Source: Pseudisothecium myosuroides (taxonomy: Eukaryota; Streptophyta; Bryopsida; Hypnales; Lembophyllaceae). From it: a stretch of 64,000 nucleotides of DNA. The notes under the pieces were generated by a model. It searched no databases. It saw only the letters and a program-made list of their open reading frames with translations, and was not told the DNA's origin. The position numbers and the translations under genes are program-made. This document shows, in pieces, positions 11,051 to 23,600 of this stretch (its first letter is position 1; each line of letters starts with the position of its first letter). The stretch is from the NCBI GenBank assembly GCA_951799445.1, contig OX637292.1:20773296-20837295 (forward strand). The letters run 5' to 3'.

Positions 11051-13058
11051 ACTTACGATAGTTTTTATCAGCATCCGCATATCATTGGCTTGATTATTGA
11101 CAACTTATTTCACTAAGTCGATATCAACCTCCCGCCCGTGCACGGGGGACCTGTGGCTGGATTCGCAAGTTCTTGATCACTGGTGGAGATGGAGAGTCGC
11201 TGCAAGACGGGCATGGTCATGGCGGCCACTCGAAGTGGCGGAGGACTGGGATTGCGGGGGGGTGGAGTGCAGGTGTCGGGCTGTCGAGGTTTCCTCGTGG
11301 TCGCTCTCCTCTTCGTTACGGCGACCACGTTCGTAATCGAAGACGTTCACTGCAGCATCTCTACTGTGGCTGTCGCACCTGCACCCACGCCGTCGACGCA
11401 GCGAATGCAACACATTGGGATATTTCATCAATACGAAGGTAGTCCTCTTGATGTGTTGCACGTGCATGTTGACTTCAAATTCGTTAAGGGTGGCGCAATT
11501 CGATCCGGCGCCAAATAATGTGAACGAACTCGTGAAGTGCAGTTAGTCTCGATCGTTTTATGACTAACTGAACATCCGTCATTCCACAATTCCACTAGAT
11601 CGTCTTTGACATAGTATTCTGAGTATCATAACTGATTCTAAGAGTTCTCCAAAATGTCTGTACTCGCGTCTATAAACTTGACAGTCAGGTGCTCAAATAT
11701 AAAGTCCTGCAACTCTGCAAGCCATCTAAGCACCGTCACCGGAGAGATAAGTCTGTGAAGCTCTCCGGTGAAGCTTGGTCTTAGGGTGGTAGAACAGAGC
11801 GGTCAAATAGTTCCGAAATTAAATACACGCACCTAGCGCACATAGTTACACTGTCGATGTAGCTCAAAGCTTCTTGTTCTTCTGGTTGATGATTCACTGC
11901 TGTAAGATCCGCGAGCGATGCCGCCGCACTGAAAGGCGCGCCCCATCATTCCCTATTCACTAGGGAAGTAGGAGCCTCGACCGCGGCCTGGACCATCTCG
12001 GGTAGCGTCGTCATGAGGCTTATCGTCCCGACGACTGCTGCCGGTGCCACCGGCCGCCATTGAAAACCGAGACTTTCGTAGGATCGCCTTCCGCGCCCAT
12101 CTCCCCCTCTCACTAAGCGGCCGAATTCGGAGTACTTTGCGTAAACTAAATAATTAGATGGATGCTTGCTTTATGTACAGTAGCTGCCCCATGCAGAAAC
12201 TCGCCACCACCTGAGTAATGCTTGCTTCGCTAGCTCGCCGAAGTTTCATATTTATGTTTATTTCATGGGAAGCTGAGTGTGTTTTATTGGCTTGTGGGAC
12301 ACTTAATTGATCACTGTGGCAGCGGATGCTTTGAACGCCGTTTTCAAAAAGTGGTCGAAGCAGAACCGTCAGTTGTCCACATTTCTCAACTGGTCTCTCG
12401 AGCAACATCCGTGCGATAATAACCCTGACGGCAAATCTCCACTATCGTTTGATGATTTCTTTGACGGGGCTTGGGGCGGAGTTGTATGTCATTCAGAGCT
12501 CCAAAACGCCACTGAATTCAAGAGATATTATCATGTATCCGTCTTTGCCTTGCTGTGAGTTTCATCTTCTAGCTTTCTTCAAGCTGTATTGTTATAATGG
12601 ATATATATGTATTGCTGCGACCTTTCTGATCTCACCTTCTCAGCGTTAACGTTGTGGTAGAAGGAGCAAGCTGCCATCTGTCTAGAGTTGTGTTTGGTGG
12701 TATTGAATCTTTGCGCTGGAATCCCGCGCAATGCATGCTCCTATTTCTAACCGGTCCACCTTCTTCTCAGGCTGAGTGGGAGCAATTTTAGCTGCCCAGA
12801 TGACGGTACTGGTATGTGTGGCTTCGACGGGATAATTGGAGAACTGCCTCCGGAGATTAGCAACTTGACCAACCTGAAAGACCTGTAAGTAGTCCCCAAT
12901 CCTCATCCCCATGCAGCTTTGATTTGATAATCCTTCACTTGGTCATGATTGCAGTTAGTTAACAACAATTTCGCCTACGCACCTGAGTTTTGCAGAACCA
13001 TAATTCATAATCCAAGGCTGACGGGGCCTAGAGCTTTGTGACGGTGAATGCCACAAAT

Positions 13059-13328
13059 GGGGGACGTTGCCTTGAACCCGTCCCACAAAGTGCGACCAGC
13101 AGGCTGGATTTACCCAGGGGAAGACGCAGCAATTTTTTATTTGTCTCACATGATAAAATTTTCAAATTTTGAATTCATATTTGCAATCAGAGGCCCCAAG
13201 TTAGCTAGGGGACTAGAAAGTACCCTAAACATGGTACAAAGTAGGGGTCTTTTTTTTACTTTTACCCCCCACAAACACAAAATTCACCCTGCTTGTCTCA
13301 CTTTGTGGGACGGGTTTAATGTCCTGCA
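13059..13328. mobile_element. hAT-like MITE with 8-bp target duplication
   Basis: Direct repeats CCACAAAT lie at 13051-13058 and 13329-13336. Inside, the left end reads GGACGTTGCCTTGAACCCGT and continues through CCCACAAAGTGCGACCAGC; the right end is its imperfect complement (CTTTGTGGGACGGGTTTAATG). An 8-bp duplication is typical of hAT elements (established); the assignment is inferred, because no transposase is present. It lies between degenerate LRR exons. Confidence 0.7.
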
Positions 13329-15222
13329 CCACAAATTTCATCTGGCGCCCAGATTGATTTCCCGCCAATATAACGATAGCAAGGTGTGATGCTGCAGGGA
13401 CTTGTCCAACAACTATTTACTGTAAGTGGACCACTGCCCTCAGACGTTTACAACGCTGACTGCCGACTGGAGTTCCTGTGAGATGAATGCAAATTGATAC
13501 ATCAATTAATAACAGACAAGAATTTCTTCCTATCATGCATGCTCTTGTTTGAGTCGCTGTGAGGACTGAGGTTTTATTTGGTTTCCAATTCAACTTCATT
13601 AATTTGATGCATTTGTGTCTTGGTAACATGCAGAGACCTGAGCAACAACCATTTCAGTGGGAGTTTCCGACTGAGCGAGCTCTCAGGGGACTCTCTTCTG
13701 CCAGTCTCTCTATAATCTTTGAGTATACCACGTGTCAATCAAATTACAAGAAGTCATTAATTGTTGAGCTCCTAATTGTGACTGCATGTAGATAAGGTTA
13801 GCATGGGCTTCAATTGTCAACCATGGGAGGTCTCGTCAATTTGAGGACAATGTTGGCTGTCCTCCAGGAGTCTTAGATTCAAGTGAACGTGTATCACTAA
13901 TTACAATGACCTTCCATTTTGATTTTGATTCAAAATATTTAAATTGATTATTTTACATTTACTTCATGAGTATAATCATCATTTTATCATGATAAATTAT
14001 TTAAACTGAAATAATCTCACAAATATTTCACAGTTGTTTCACAAAAGTTGTAATGAAAATTACTGTATGGCACTGAAATATTATTGGTAAAATACTATTT
14101 CCCAAATGCTAACAAGTAATAATGGAAATAGTCTATTTCAACAAAACTATAACAAATTATTATCTGTTTTGATGGAATTGTAGTATGAATTTGTGTTGAA
14201 CTGTTGATGAAAATTCAAGTTTCTATCATTGATAAAATATTAATATAGTTTCTTACAAGATTCATTAAATATTGATAATTTAATCCCCCTACTTGAAGTT
14301 TCTATATATGAGAAGAATTCTAGTGATTTTCATTTTTTAATTGGTTGGAATTTACTAATGTAAATTTATTTTAATTTCACTTGTCTTGTGTAGAAATGTG
14401 GGATTTAATCAACTAGATGGACCAATAGATCTTTAAGATTGGAATTTCACATTTCTACACTATGGCGAGGTTTCTAGACTGTAAGATCCTTTTCTGCTAC
14501 AAGATTGTTCCATTTGAACACATTGTTTCTAATTTGTTGTTGTCACTCTATGATATGATCTATGTAAAATCACTATCAAATGTAATTGAAACTCGATGTT
14601 TTAATCATATTATAACTTCCTGATTCTTTGGGGAGTCATCTAAACCCTCACTTGCCGTCACTTCAAAATGACTACAAAATGATATGCCACTTGGCAGTCT
14701 AATTGAACAGTACAAAACCTAAATCACAACCTTCTAAATGACTCTGAAATGACATTTGATGTGGCGGTCCACTTTGGATTTGTAATGGGGTAGTTGGAAC
14801 TTGAGAATGAGTTACAAATGATTGATGACGTGGATGTCTACCGGTCTACTTCAATTGCTATGTAGATGCCATGTCCACATGGCAACTAAGGAGACAGTTC
14901 CTTAAACCTCTCTTTCTTCATCACTTGAATAGAAACTGTATCTCATCCATTTTAACATCCAAATCAAAAATTAGTTGGTGATAATAAAACCCGTAGTCAA
15001 TTAAAGATGACTAGTCCATAATGAACCTCAAGCCTATGAGTCATTCTAAAGTCATTTGTGTCCAAAATGATTGTTTTGAAGTCGTTCTTTGAACTCATTT
15101 ATGTGGTCATTTTTTTTGTAGTGTTAATACTTTTGATTATGAAATTTTGATTGTGGATGTTTAGGAATTTGAGCAATAACTATTTTGGAGGGACATTCTC
15201 CATCAATCTTTATGTTGTTGTT

Positions 15223-15564
15223 CATTAGAGAGAAAATCAGCCCTCCGGAGGACCCTGAAATTTACTTTTTTTTTGCCAAAAAAATAGTTTTTCCCCTATT
15301 TTCGCCCGGCAGAAACTGCAGCAGAACTGGCACAGGAACCGAAAATTACTAGTAAATTTATTTATTTATTTATTTATTATTATTATTTTTAATCTTAAAA
15401 AAAATATTAAAAAAAAAAAAAAAAAAAAAATCGCGAATTCGGCGAGCAGTCAGCCAAGCTGACTGCTCACCGCAGGACAGTACTGGAGTGACAGGCCAAG
15501 CTTTTTAATAGCTTGGCATGTCACTCCGGAGCAGCCCTCTGGAGGGCTCATTTTTTCTCTAATG
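15223..15564. mobile_element. MITE inserted in an LRR exon
   Basis: CATTAGAGAGAAAATCAGCC at the left pairs with the right end (…GGGCTCATTTTTTCTCTAATG). The interior has a T-rich run, TTTA repeats, a poly(A) run and two strong hairpins (GAGCAGTCAGC/GCTGACTGCTC and GGCCAAGCT/AGCTTGGC). Removing the element joins NLSNNYFGGTFSINLYVVVH to ELDLSYNDFTSIQF in frame, so it landed in coding sequence. TCAT flanks both sides, but the exact target duplication is ambiguous. Confidence 0.8.
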
Positions 15565-18500
15565 TCATGAGTTAGATTTGTCGTACAATGACTTCACTAG
15601 TATCCAGTTTGCAAATTACTCTAAATCCACCCAGTTCAATGGCTCAAGCATTGTATTCACACGAAGTTTATTATACTTGTGAATTCATCTAACCTATTGG
15701 AACATTTCTAAGTCCAAGCATCCTCAACATGATGGTATTTGATTTATAAATAATTGCAAAATATACAAGTTGTAACTATTTTTGTGTCCATTGTCTAGAA
15801 AGGGTGCATTTTTTTAGCCGTATTTTTTTATTATACCACCAATAGGATGTAATATACTGCTATAACTAAACAAAGTAGGACTATTTTACACCTCACATAG
15901 TTTTTTTACATTTTTAAAAATCCGTTTAATTTTTTATAATCAATCTCTATTACATGTCTTCTTTGTAGGAGTTTTTTCAAACTTTTGGAAGGTAAAGTTT
16001 GAAATTTGAGGTTGTCCATTGGAAGTAGACAAATTTATTTTTAAAAAATTTGATAATAAAATCAATATTTGTCTTGCACTTATTTCAAAATTGTTTGTAA
16101 GTTTGTTTAAGGACCAAGATGCTAGAATCTATTTTCTTGAGATATAATTGGTAAATCAACCTCCCCTTCAAGTTGAAACAAACTAAGAAATTATTATTAT
16201 TTCCTTAATAATTTTTGAAATTCAATACATCTAATTTCTTGAAATTTTTCACCGACCTAGTTTGTATGTAACTTTTAGAACAAATTGATTTCTACTTGAA
16301 TTTCTTAGGTTTTTGGATTTTTAGTGTTGCACTATTTTTTATCAAAAAATAATTTATTTTTCATTTGCAAGCACGTTGAGTTACTGTGTGCATAATAGTA
16401 CTTTCAATGGCCTCAAAATCTTTAGGTGTTTTTGCTAGATCATGATATATTTCAACTCACTATAAGTGCATTTTTTATAAAATTATTTGACTAAATGTTG
16501 CATCCATTACAAGACTAACGTTAACTAAGTCAATACTACCTTCTACCTTGACCTTGTGAATTTGGGTTAGTACACGAATATTTCTAACAACAATTTTAGC
16601 GGCCCATTTCTTGAGGAACTTTTTCAAATGCCCGCTTTATCAAAGTTGTAAGTTCTTGTTTTCTATCCATAAGGTCATCAATTATTTTGTATTTGTCATG
16701 CATACTACAACATGAAAAAGGGGTGACTTTAGATGATCTTAATATGTTAGATCTTTCAATTCTAAGCTAAAAGATATACTCTAATACATATTAAGGGTAG
16801 GATCAAGTGATCAATCCATCTTTGTCAAAAAAAAAATTTTAAAGGTTTTGTAGGTTTCATAATTTTTTGGAAATATTCCGTAAAATATTTTTCTCCACAT
16901 AAAACCATTTTTTTGTCAAAAATTTTGGCATCTATTTTTAGAATTCAATTCCGTCAAATCTATCCAATAGGAAGCCAATAATCATAGCATAGATTTGAAT
17001 GCAACATTACTAACAACACATGTAAAATTTGTAAAAAATACTAATTTAGTGATCAAGTAAACTATGCATAGCTAACAAAAGGTGGTAGAATACCTTTGCT
17101 ATTTGCAAAGAAATCTTATAACAATTCTCAATTGTAACCAATTTGATTTGATTTCTTCACGTATGTCCAAATGACTAAAATGCTAATTTCAAAAGCTAAA
17201 TGTTAAATAAATTTCTAAATATAGCTATATTTATTTAATATCATAACTATATTTTACAAATAGTTTTTTAATTAAAGTTTTTATCTTCTTTCTTCTAATT
17301 AGAAGATATAAAAGCCATGATGTTAGATGTTGGATGTGCAGGGATTTGAATATGAACCACTTTGGGGGGACAATTGACTTTGGAAGCTTAAATGAGACTA
17401 CAAAGCTAAATTACTTGTAAGAAAATTGCTACATTTAATGATTTTTTTATCCCCTTTTGATATAAACTCAAATTATATCTTTTCAATTGTCTATAGATAG
17501 CCTAAATTCTTAGATGGTATCCTTTCTTTGATTTCAATCATTGCAATTCTTCAATATGTAAATTTGATTTGCACTTTGATTTTTTAATTCAATCTTAAGA
17601 AGACTAAAACTGTATTCACTGAAAAAAACATCCTAATTTCTAAAATGCAATTCAACTATTTAAAATTTGCATAAAATAGACTTTTGTATTTTTATTCTTA
17701 TTAAAACTATGCCTTATAAATGAATGGATGCTATTAAGTGATTTAAAAAAATAACATAATTGTAGGGACTTTACATTCATACATATAAAGATAAATTGAT
17801 TGTTATTTTTTCAATTATCTAATTTCAATACCCTCATTCCATGCAAGTAGTAATAAAAATTTAGATTAATTTCCTAAAGCATTATTGGCTATGACTTTCA
17901 AATACACTTCACTTGAAACATCTCTAGCTTCAAAATGCAAAGCTTGCAATTGCAGTATTAAACTCAACCTTTCAAACTTCATGATTTTGTAAATGGACAA
18001 TTATTTGTTCTTGGCAAGCATTCATTAAATTATTTTAAGAAGCGCATTAAGAGCTTGGATGCAATAGTTATGACCAAACAAAAGAAAACCTTAAAGGAAC
18101 CAATTATAGTTTGTCATCTTAAATGTGTATATGAAAATCATTCAAATAACTACACCAATGACTACATAATTATCCTAAAGTCTATTTGTATCAATTTCTT
18201 ATACTTTTGAAAAGATGAAAAGAAATTAAAACTTTATAATTCTATCAACAAAATGTATATTTTTAAACATGACCAAATTCATCAATGAAAAGAGATGTGA
18301 ATGTTTACTAATATAAGATTTAGAAATTGCATTTGCTTAGTAAAAGAACGTTATAAGCAATTGAATCCTATAATTCCCGCATCTTCAACCTCCACTTACA
18401 ATATTTTGTTTTGGATTTTCAGGAATATCAGCAATAATAAATTCAATGGGACATTCTTCATGAGTGCTTATCTTAATGCTAGTATATTGGATCTATCCAA

Positions 18501-20934
18501 TAATCAATTCAATGATATCACATTTCACATATACAACGAGACTACACCTTCAAATGGCAACGTCTTTCTACCACTTCAAGAAATGTAAGGCTCAAACGAT
18601 TGTTGTTGAAATTTTGAGATTGATTAAAATGTTTGAGTACCATATTAATAAACATCCAGATTAGTTTCATTGACATTTCATCAGTTGTCTTGATCTTGGT
18701 TTAGATATTTCCAAAACAACAATTTAAGCAGACAGTTTCCAGCTGAAATTTTAGCTGCTACAAATCTACAAATTTTGTAAGTCAATCCAAGTCATACCTA
18801 CAACTGATATTATCATATTTTTTTAAGTTTGTAACCTTTATTTATGACTTTTACTAACCTTACTGTATTTCCTAAAATGTATTGAAGATACACATCCAAA
18901 CAAAATTACAAATCTAATTGTATAGGGATTCCTCTTGGTGTTATTTGCAACTTGTCTTTATCTTTTGAGGTTTCAAGTGGAATTTGAGATGAATAGACTC
19001 ATAATTTATGAAAGCCAAAATAAAAATATAGGATAATTTACTTATTTTTCTCTCTCTAATAGAAGAAAATACATCCTTTGTACTTTTCAAAATTCAAATG
19101 ATTTTCACAATTCATCCTTCCTGATCCATAATTCTTTGGAATTTTATATGTACAATACTCACTATCTACATTGATTTGTCAGGGACGCTAGTCAAAATGA
19201 ATATCACACTCTGCAACTTCCAATTCTTCGAATAGATAAATTCAACTTATCACAAGTATATATTACAAATAATAAGCTTGGTGTGGTGAAATATGCAAAG
19301 AGTGGGCCATTGTCATCCTACAACCTTCAATTCTTTAGTTACTTTTGTAAGTACTCTTGATTTTATTTGTCTTGCAATTCCTTTTAGAAAAATATATAAT
19401 TGTCTTTCGAATAATTTGAAGTTGAATTTTGTGTATCTACATCTATTGGTTACTGGAAAATCTAAATAGTGTCCTTATTAATTTTGCCTATGCAATTGAC
19501 AGCCTTGGAGGCAATCCTATATGCGACAAAATTAAAAATATGGTTTTAGCATGCATATGTCGCACAAATCGAACAAATGAACCACAACCTGGTATGATAT
19601 CTATAACATTTCCTTTATGCATGTCATGCAAGTTGAATTTAAATTTAAAATATAAGATGAAGCAAATATTAATATTCATAAAAGTATATAATCATTCATT
19701 AATTAAAGCCTTGTTTATGTTAAGAAATGTTTGTACAAATATAATCAAAATTACATAAATTTGTTGTAAAGCAATAACATTTTCTTGACAAGTAATTCTT
19801 TATTGTTGTGAACTTGTGATGTGAAATTAGACTTTTGTGTTAATATAGAAAATGTGAAATCCAATTTCTATATTTTGTATGCTGAAAAAACATGCATTAA
19901 TCTAAGTTCACTTCAAATTGGAGAGATATGGAATTTGAATGGTGCATTTCAAGCAAGTTAAGATCAACCTTCATCTTGTTCATAGAAGTTGACTAATTTG
20001 TCCTACATCAAAGGATTACGATTGAAATGCATTTTTTTAACCAATTTTATATCCTTTCAATGAGTGAAAATTTGAATAAGAATTTTTGAATATATCAAAT
20101 ATAAAAAGCGTTGGTGTAAATTTATGTTCTTTAATTGAAGTTGAAGTTATTGGTAATCATTTCTAGGGAATCTATATAATCATCATTGCCAACTATTTGA
20201 CGAAGAAGTTCAAAAAATAACATTTGCTTGTGGTAAAATGGGAAATGCATTTGGAAATTAAGAAGTTGTCAACAAGAAATCCCATCTTTCATTCCCACAT
20301 TTAGTTTTAAGTTTAAATTGTCATGATTTAATTAAATTTGATATTTTCAATAATATTTCATTATTACAATGACATATGTATTTCTATTCAATTTTTGTTG
20401 AGCTTGTGATATCATGATTACACACTTCATGTGTGATATAGTTCAATGTACAAATTCCAATCAATTAAGAATTTCATGGATTGTTGTTGGCATTTTCTTG
20501 TTAAAATAGTTATTCCAAAGTCTAAAACAAAGATGAAGGTTATAGTTCCAACACCAACATCATCAACTCTTGTATTAGCACTTTTGATAACGGCTATATA
20601 TGTATGGCGCTTGATGGGTAGAATCAAAGCTCTTCATATCATTCTAGAAGGTGAGATAGCCTTGGCCTTTCTCAAATCTATTTTCTTGACAAAAGCTAGT
20701 TCAATGAAGAAAATTTTAAAAGCCAAAATTGAATGCTTTAAAGTGATGGTCATGAATTCAAATAATTGAACAACTCATTCATTTCATTCGGATGTATTGT
20801 TTCATTATAGAATACCGTTTTATTTACAAACCCATCTAACTTTCAAATTTGCATTTAATAAATCTTTCTCTTCCTACAGTTGTCAAGTATTTGAAGACAA
20901 ATAGTTGCATGCCTACATGTGTGGCCAATACTAG

Positions 20935-23600
20935 GAATTATGAAAGGTGATTATGTTGATAATTTATTTGAATTGGTGATGTCAGAATTTGACAAGAAAG
21001 AAGTAAAACCCAATTTATATTCTTATAAAGAAGTAAAATTTGCTACAAACAACTTTGACAAGGACAACAAGCTTGGTGAAGGAGGTTTTGGTGTAGTATA
21101 CAAGGTACAATATAAGTTTGAATGCCAATGTCTTTTATGTTGTGATAGTGTAGGAGAATTTACTTGCTTTAGCATCATTTTTGTAAAAAATTGATGGCGT
21201 TTTAGAGTTGATTGTTTTATGAATAGAAAAGTCAAATTCTAAAGATGGCCATACCATATTTTACAAGTATTGAATTTTATTGCAAATTAAGTTTCAAGTA
21301 TTCAAAAAAATAAATTGGTGGATACTTGCTAAAGCATCTAAATGTTTCAATATTTGATTAATGATTTAACAGAAATAAAATTCTATAGATTTTGATAAAC
21401 GTGGATTTTCTTGTTTATAGTAGTTGTCTTCTTTTAAATGTAATAAATTTATGTTATATTAGCATACAATTGGTCTTTAGTATTGTCATTGCATTCTATT
21501 TGAATCTTAAATTGGTTTAGCCTATATAACTTAGTTTCATAGTTGATATGGGTTTGCGTCTTTTGATCATCTAAATCAAAGCATAAAAAATAATGATCTA
21601 ATTTCTCTTCATTTTCTTGAAATTTGAAAATCAAACAATATTTAGAAAGTCTAATTGATAAAGATCCCTACTATTGATAAAATAATTATGTTTCTTTTTT
21701 GCTTAAATAAGAAGATGAATGGACTTCAAATTTGAGCAAAGCCTCAAATTAAAAAGAAATTTGCAAATTTTCAACCCAAAATGTGGCTCCTCTCTCTTGT
21801 AAATCCTAATATTAGTCAACAATAGGATCCTAAAATTCTAAATTCTAAAATGAAGAATATACTTTTTGTAGTCCATTTTAAAAAAGGTTCAACTTCATAA
21901 ATAATATCCAATTTTGACACAAATAACTTTACAAGTTAATCAAAGATTGATTGTTGTATTTTTCAGGGAGAGCTTTTTGATGGAACACAAGCAGACGTAA
22001 AGAAATTGACAATGTCATCAAAGCAAGTGCTTCATGAGTTTTTGAATGAGGTCATCGTCATTTCCGGCTTAAAACATCGCAACTTGGTGAAGCTAAAAGG
22101 TTGTTGTCTTGGAGATGGAGATCAACGCATCTTGGTGTTTGAATACATGGAAAACAACAATCTTGCAGAGGCATTGTGGATGCATGGTATGACCCCTTTG
22201 AATTCCCTCTATGTGTTTAATTTTGAATTTACAAATTTTACACACATGTTTCCATACTAAAATTTTGTTGTAGGTGATTTGCAAAGCAATGTTGACCCCC
22301 CAAGCTTGGGTTGGGAAAAGGGGTTCAATATCATTGTAGTATTGCAGGAGGGCTTGCATACCTTCATGAGGAGTTGCAACCACCAATCATTCATAGAGAC
22401 ATTAAAGCAACCAACATCCTTTTGGACAAGAACTACAATCCCAAAATTGCGAATTTTGGTTTGGCATATTTATTTCCAGCTCTTGATAGCAAAGCTTCAC
22501 ATTTGACTTTGATGGAAGTGGCGGGAACAAGGTAAAGCTGTTTATGTCTTGAAAAATATTTTGGTGCTTGAAGCATTATGAATTAGTTCAATGAATCTTG
22601 AATTTTCACATACTTTTGGCTATAAGAAGTGGGATGATTTTATCAACCCTTAAAGTAGATGGTTCATTGCATCATGTATTCTAAATTCACCTTGAGGGTT
22701 ATAGATTTGTGAATCATTCCATTCTAAACTTACAAGTATTTGTGTTTTGACTTGTAGAGGATATTGCTCCCCTGAATATATGCTCCAAGGTCATGTGTCA
22801 ACAGCACTTGATGTGTATAGTTTTGGGATTCTTGTGCTTGAGATTGTGAGCGGAAGGGAAATCATCAAACTTCAAAAACCAAGCGAAGAAGTTTATTTGC
22901 AAGAATGGGTGAGAATTTTTTATGGAACTTGTATTTAGCTGTCCATGATTTGAATCCCATTTCATTGAGTCCCTATGCTTAATGTGAATTTGCATGTTCA
23001 CTTCTGTCATCAACTGTACATAACTACATACAATGCTTATAAATTTGAAATAAATTTTGACACTTGTCTTGACTTATTACTAATATGGGTTCTACTATGA
23101 GGATGTTGATTGTTCATTTGAAAAAATTAATGTGTAAAAATGTGTTGTAAAATACTTTTATGCATATGGTTATATTTAATGCTTAGAATTTATACAATGA
23201 TTAATTTACAGAATTCTTTTATATCTTACAGGCTTGGAAACAATACAAAACAAAGGTAACAATGTCACTTATTGATCCTAAGATGGACCATTCTCCTTCA
23301 ACCTTGGATGCCATAATGCGTGTCATAGTTGTGGCACTTGCATGTGTCCATTATAAGGCTTCGAGACGTCCCAAAATGCATGATGTTTTACCCATGCTTT
23401 TTGGAAATATGCCGATTACGGAATTCCAACAGGACTTTGAATATGGAGAAGAGGTTGATGAAGTTTGTACAAAATTTCCTCTTATGTTGGGCTCAACATC
23501 TTCTCTTTGGAGCAATGATAATCTCCATATGGATGATCGTTGCCTATTGAGCAATATTGGTGACATTGAAATGAATTCCATAGTTAGATCCGATGGCTAA
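20935..23600 (+). pseudogene. Kinase-domain exons of the LRR-RLK pseudogene
   Basis: Exons 20935-21104, 21967-22186, 22274-22531, 22758-22908 and 23232-23600 encode a Ser/Thr receptor kinase in order: YSYKEVKFATNNF, Gly loop GEGGFGVV, the VAVK-lysine region, [42 protein letters not shown] and a RRPKMHDVL end. Key defects: the Ala of the VAVK motif is Asp (GAC at 21994-21996); the DFG Asp is Asn (AAT at 22452-22454, reading IANFGLA); and one base is missing near 22338, where restoring a G would join …FNIIV to [12 protein letters not shown] in frame. HRD is intact. The last exon has an intact stop. An Asn at DFG normally removes magnesium binding, so even the intact protein would have been a weak kinase or pseudokinase. 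Confidence 0.85.

Larger units (their letters stand above)
11189..23600 (+). pseudogene. LRR receptor-like kinase pseudogene, about 20 exons
   Basis: Traceable exons: 11189-11438 (signal peptide, hydrophobic FLVVALLFVTATTFVI), 12323-12554 (EADALNAVFKKW, the LRR N-terminal cap), 12771-12884 (GELPPEISNLTNLKDL), 12955 onward (degenerate), 13398-13477, 13634 onward, 14394-14480, 15165-15678, about 16576-16648, 17342-17416, 18423-18584, 18705-18776, 19183-19346, 19503-19591 (LGGNPICD and a Cys pair), 20510-20650 (membrane span SSTLVLALLITAIYVW), then the kinase. LRR exons are phase-2 units of about 72-87 nt, as in plant LRR-VIII-type receptors. Lesions: in-frame TAA at 14434; single-base loss near 13418; an extra T near 16620 and a mutated acceptor (ACG for AGG) near 16575; a MITE inside exon 15165-15678; exon 19183-19346 off phase by one base; and a base lost near 22338. 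The gene must have been a membrane receptor kinase. It cannot now make a full protein. Confidence 0.85.

Noticed and set aside
11113..11467. Long minus-strand frames opposite exon 1 of the receptor kinase
   Set aside because: Shadows of a GC-rich coding exon; no independent support.
15108..15124. CACTA-like end (complement of CACTACAAAAAAAATGACC)
   Set aside because: Only one terminus was found; no matching left end in the intron, so no CACTA element is called.
20301..20509. Upstream part of the frame around the membrane-span exon
   Set aside because: Splice phase places the exon start at 20510; the extra upstream codons are intron read-through.
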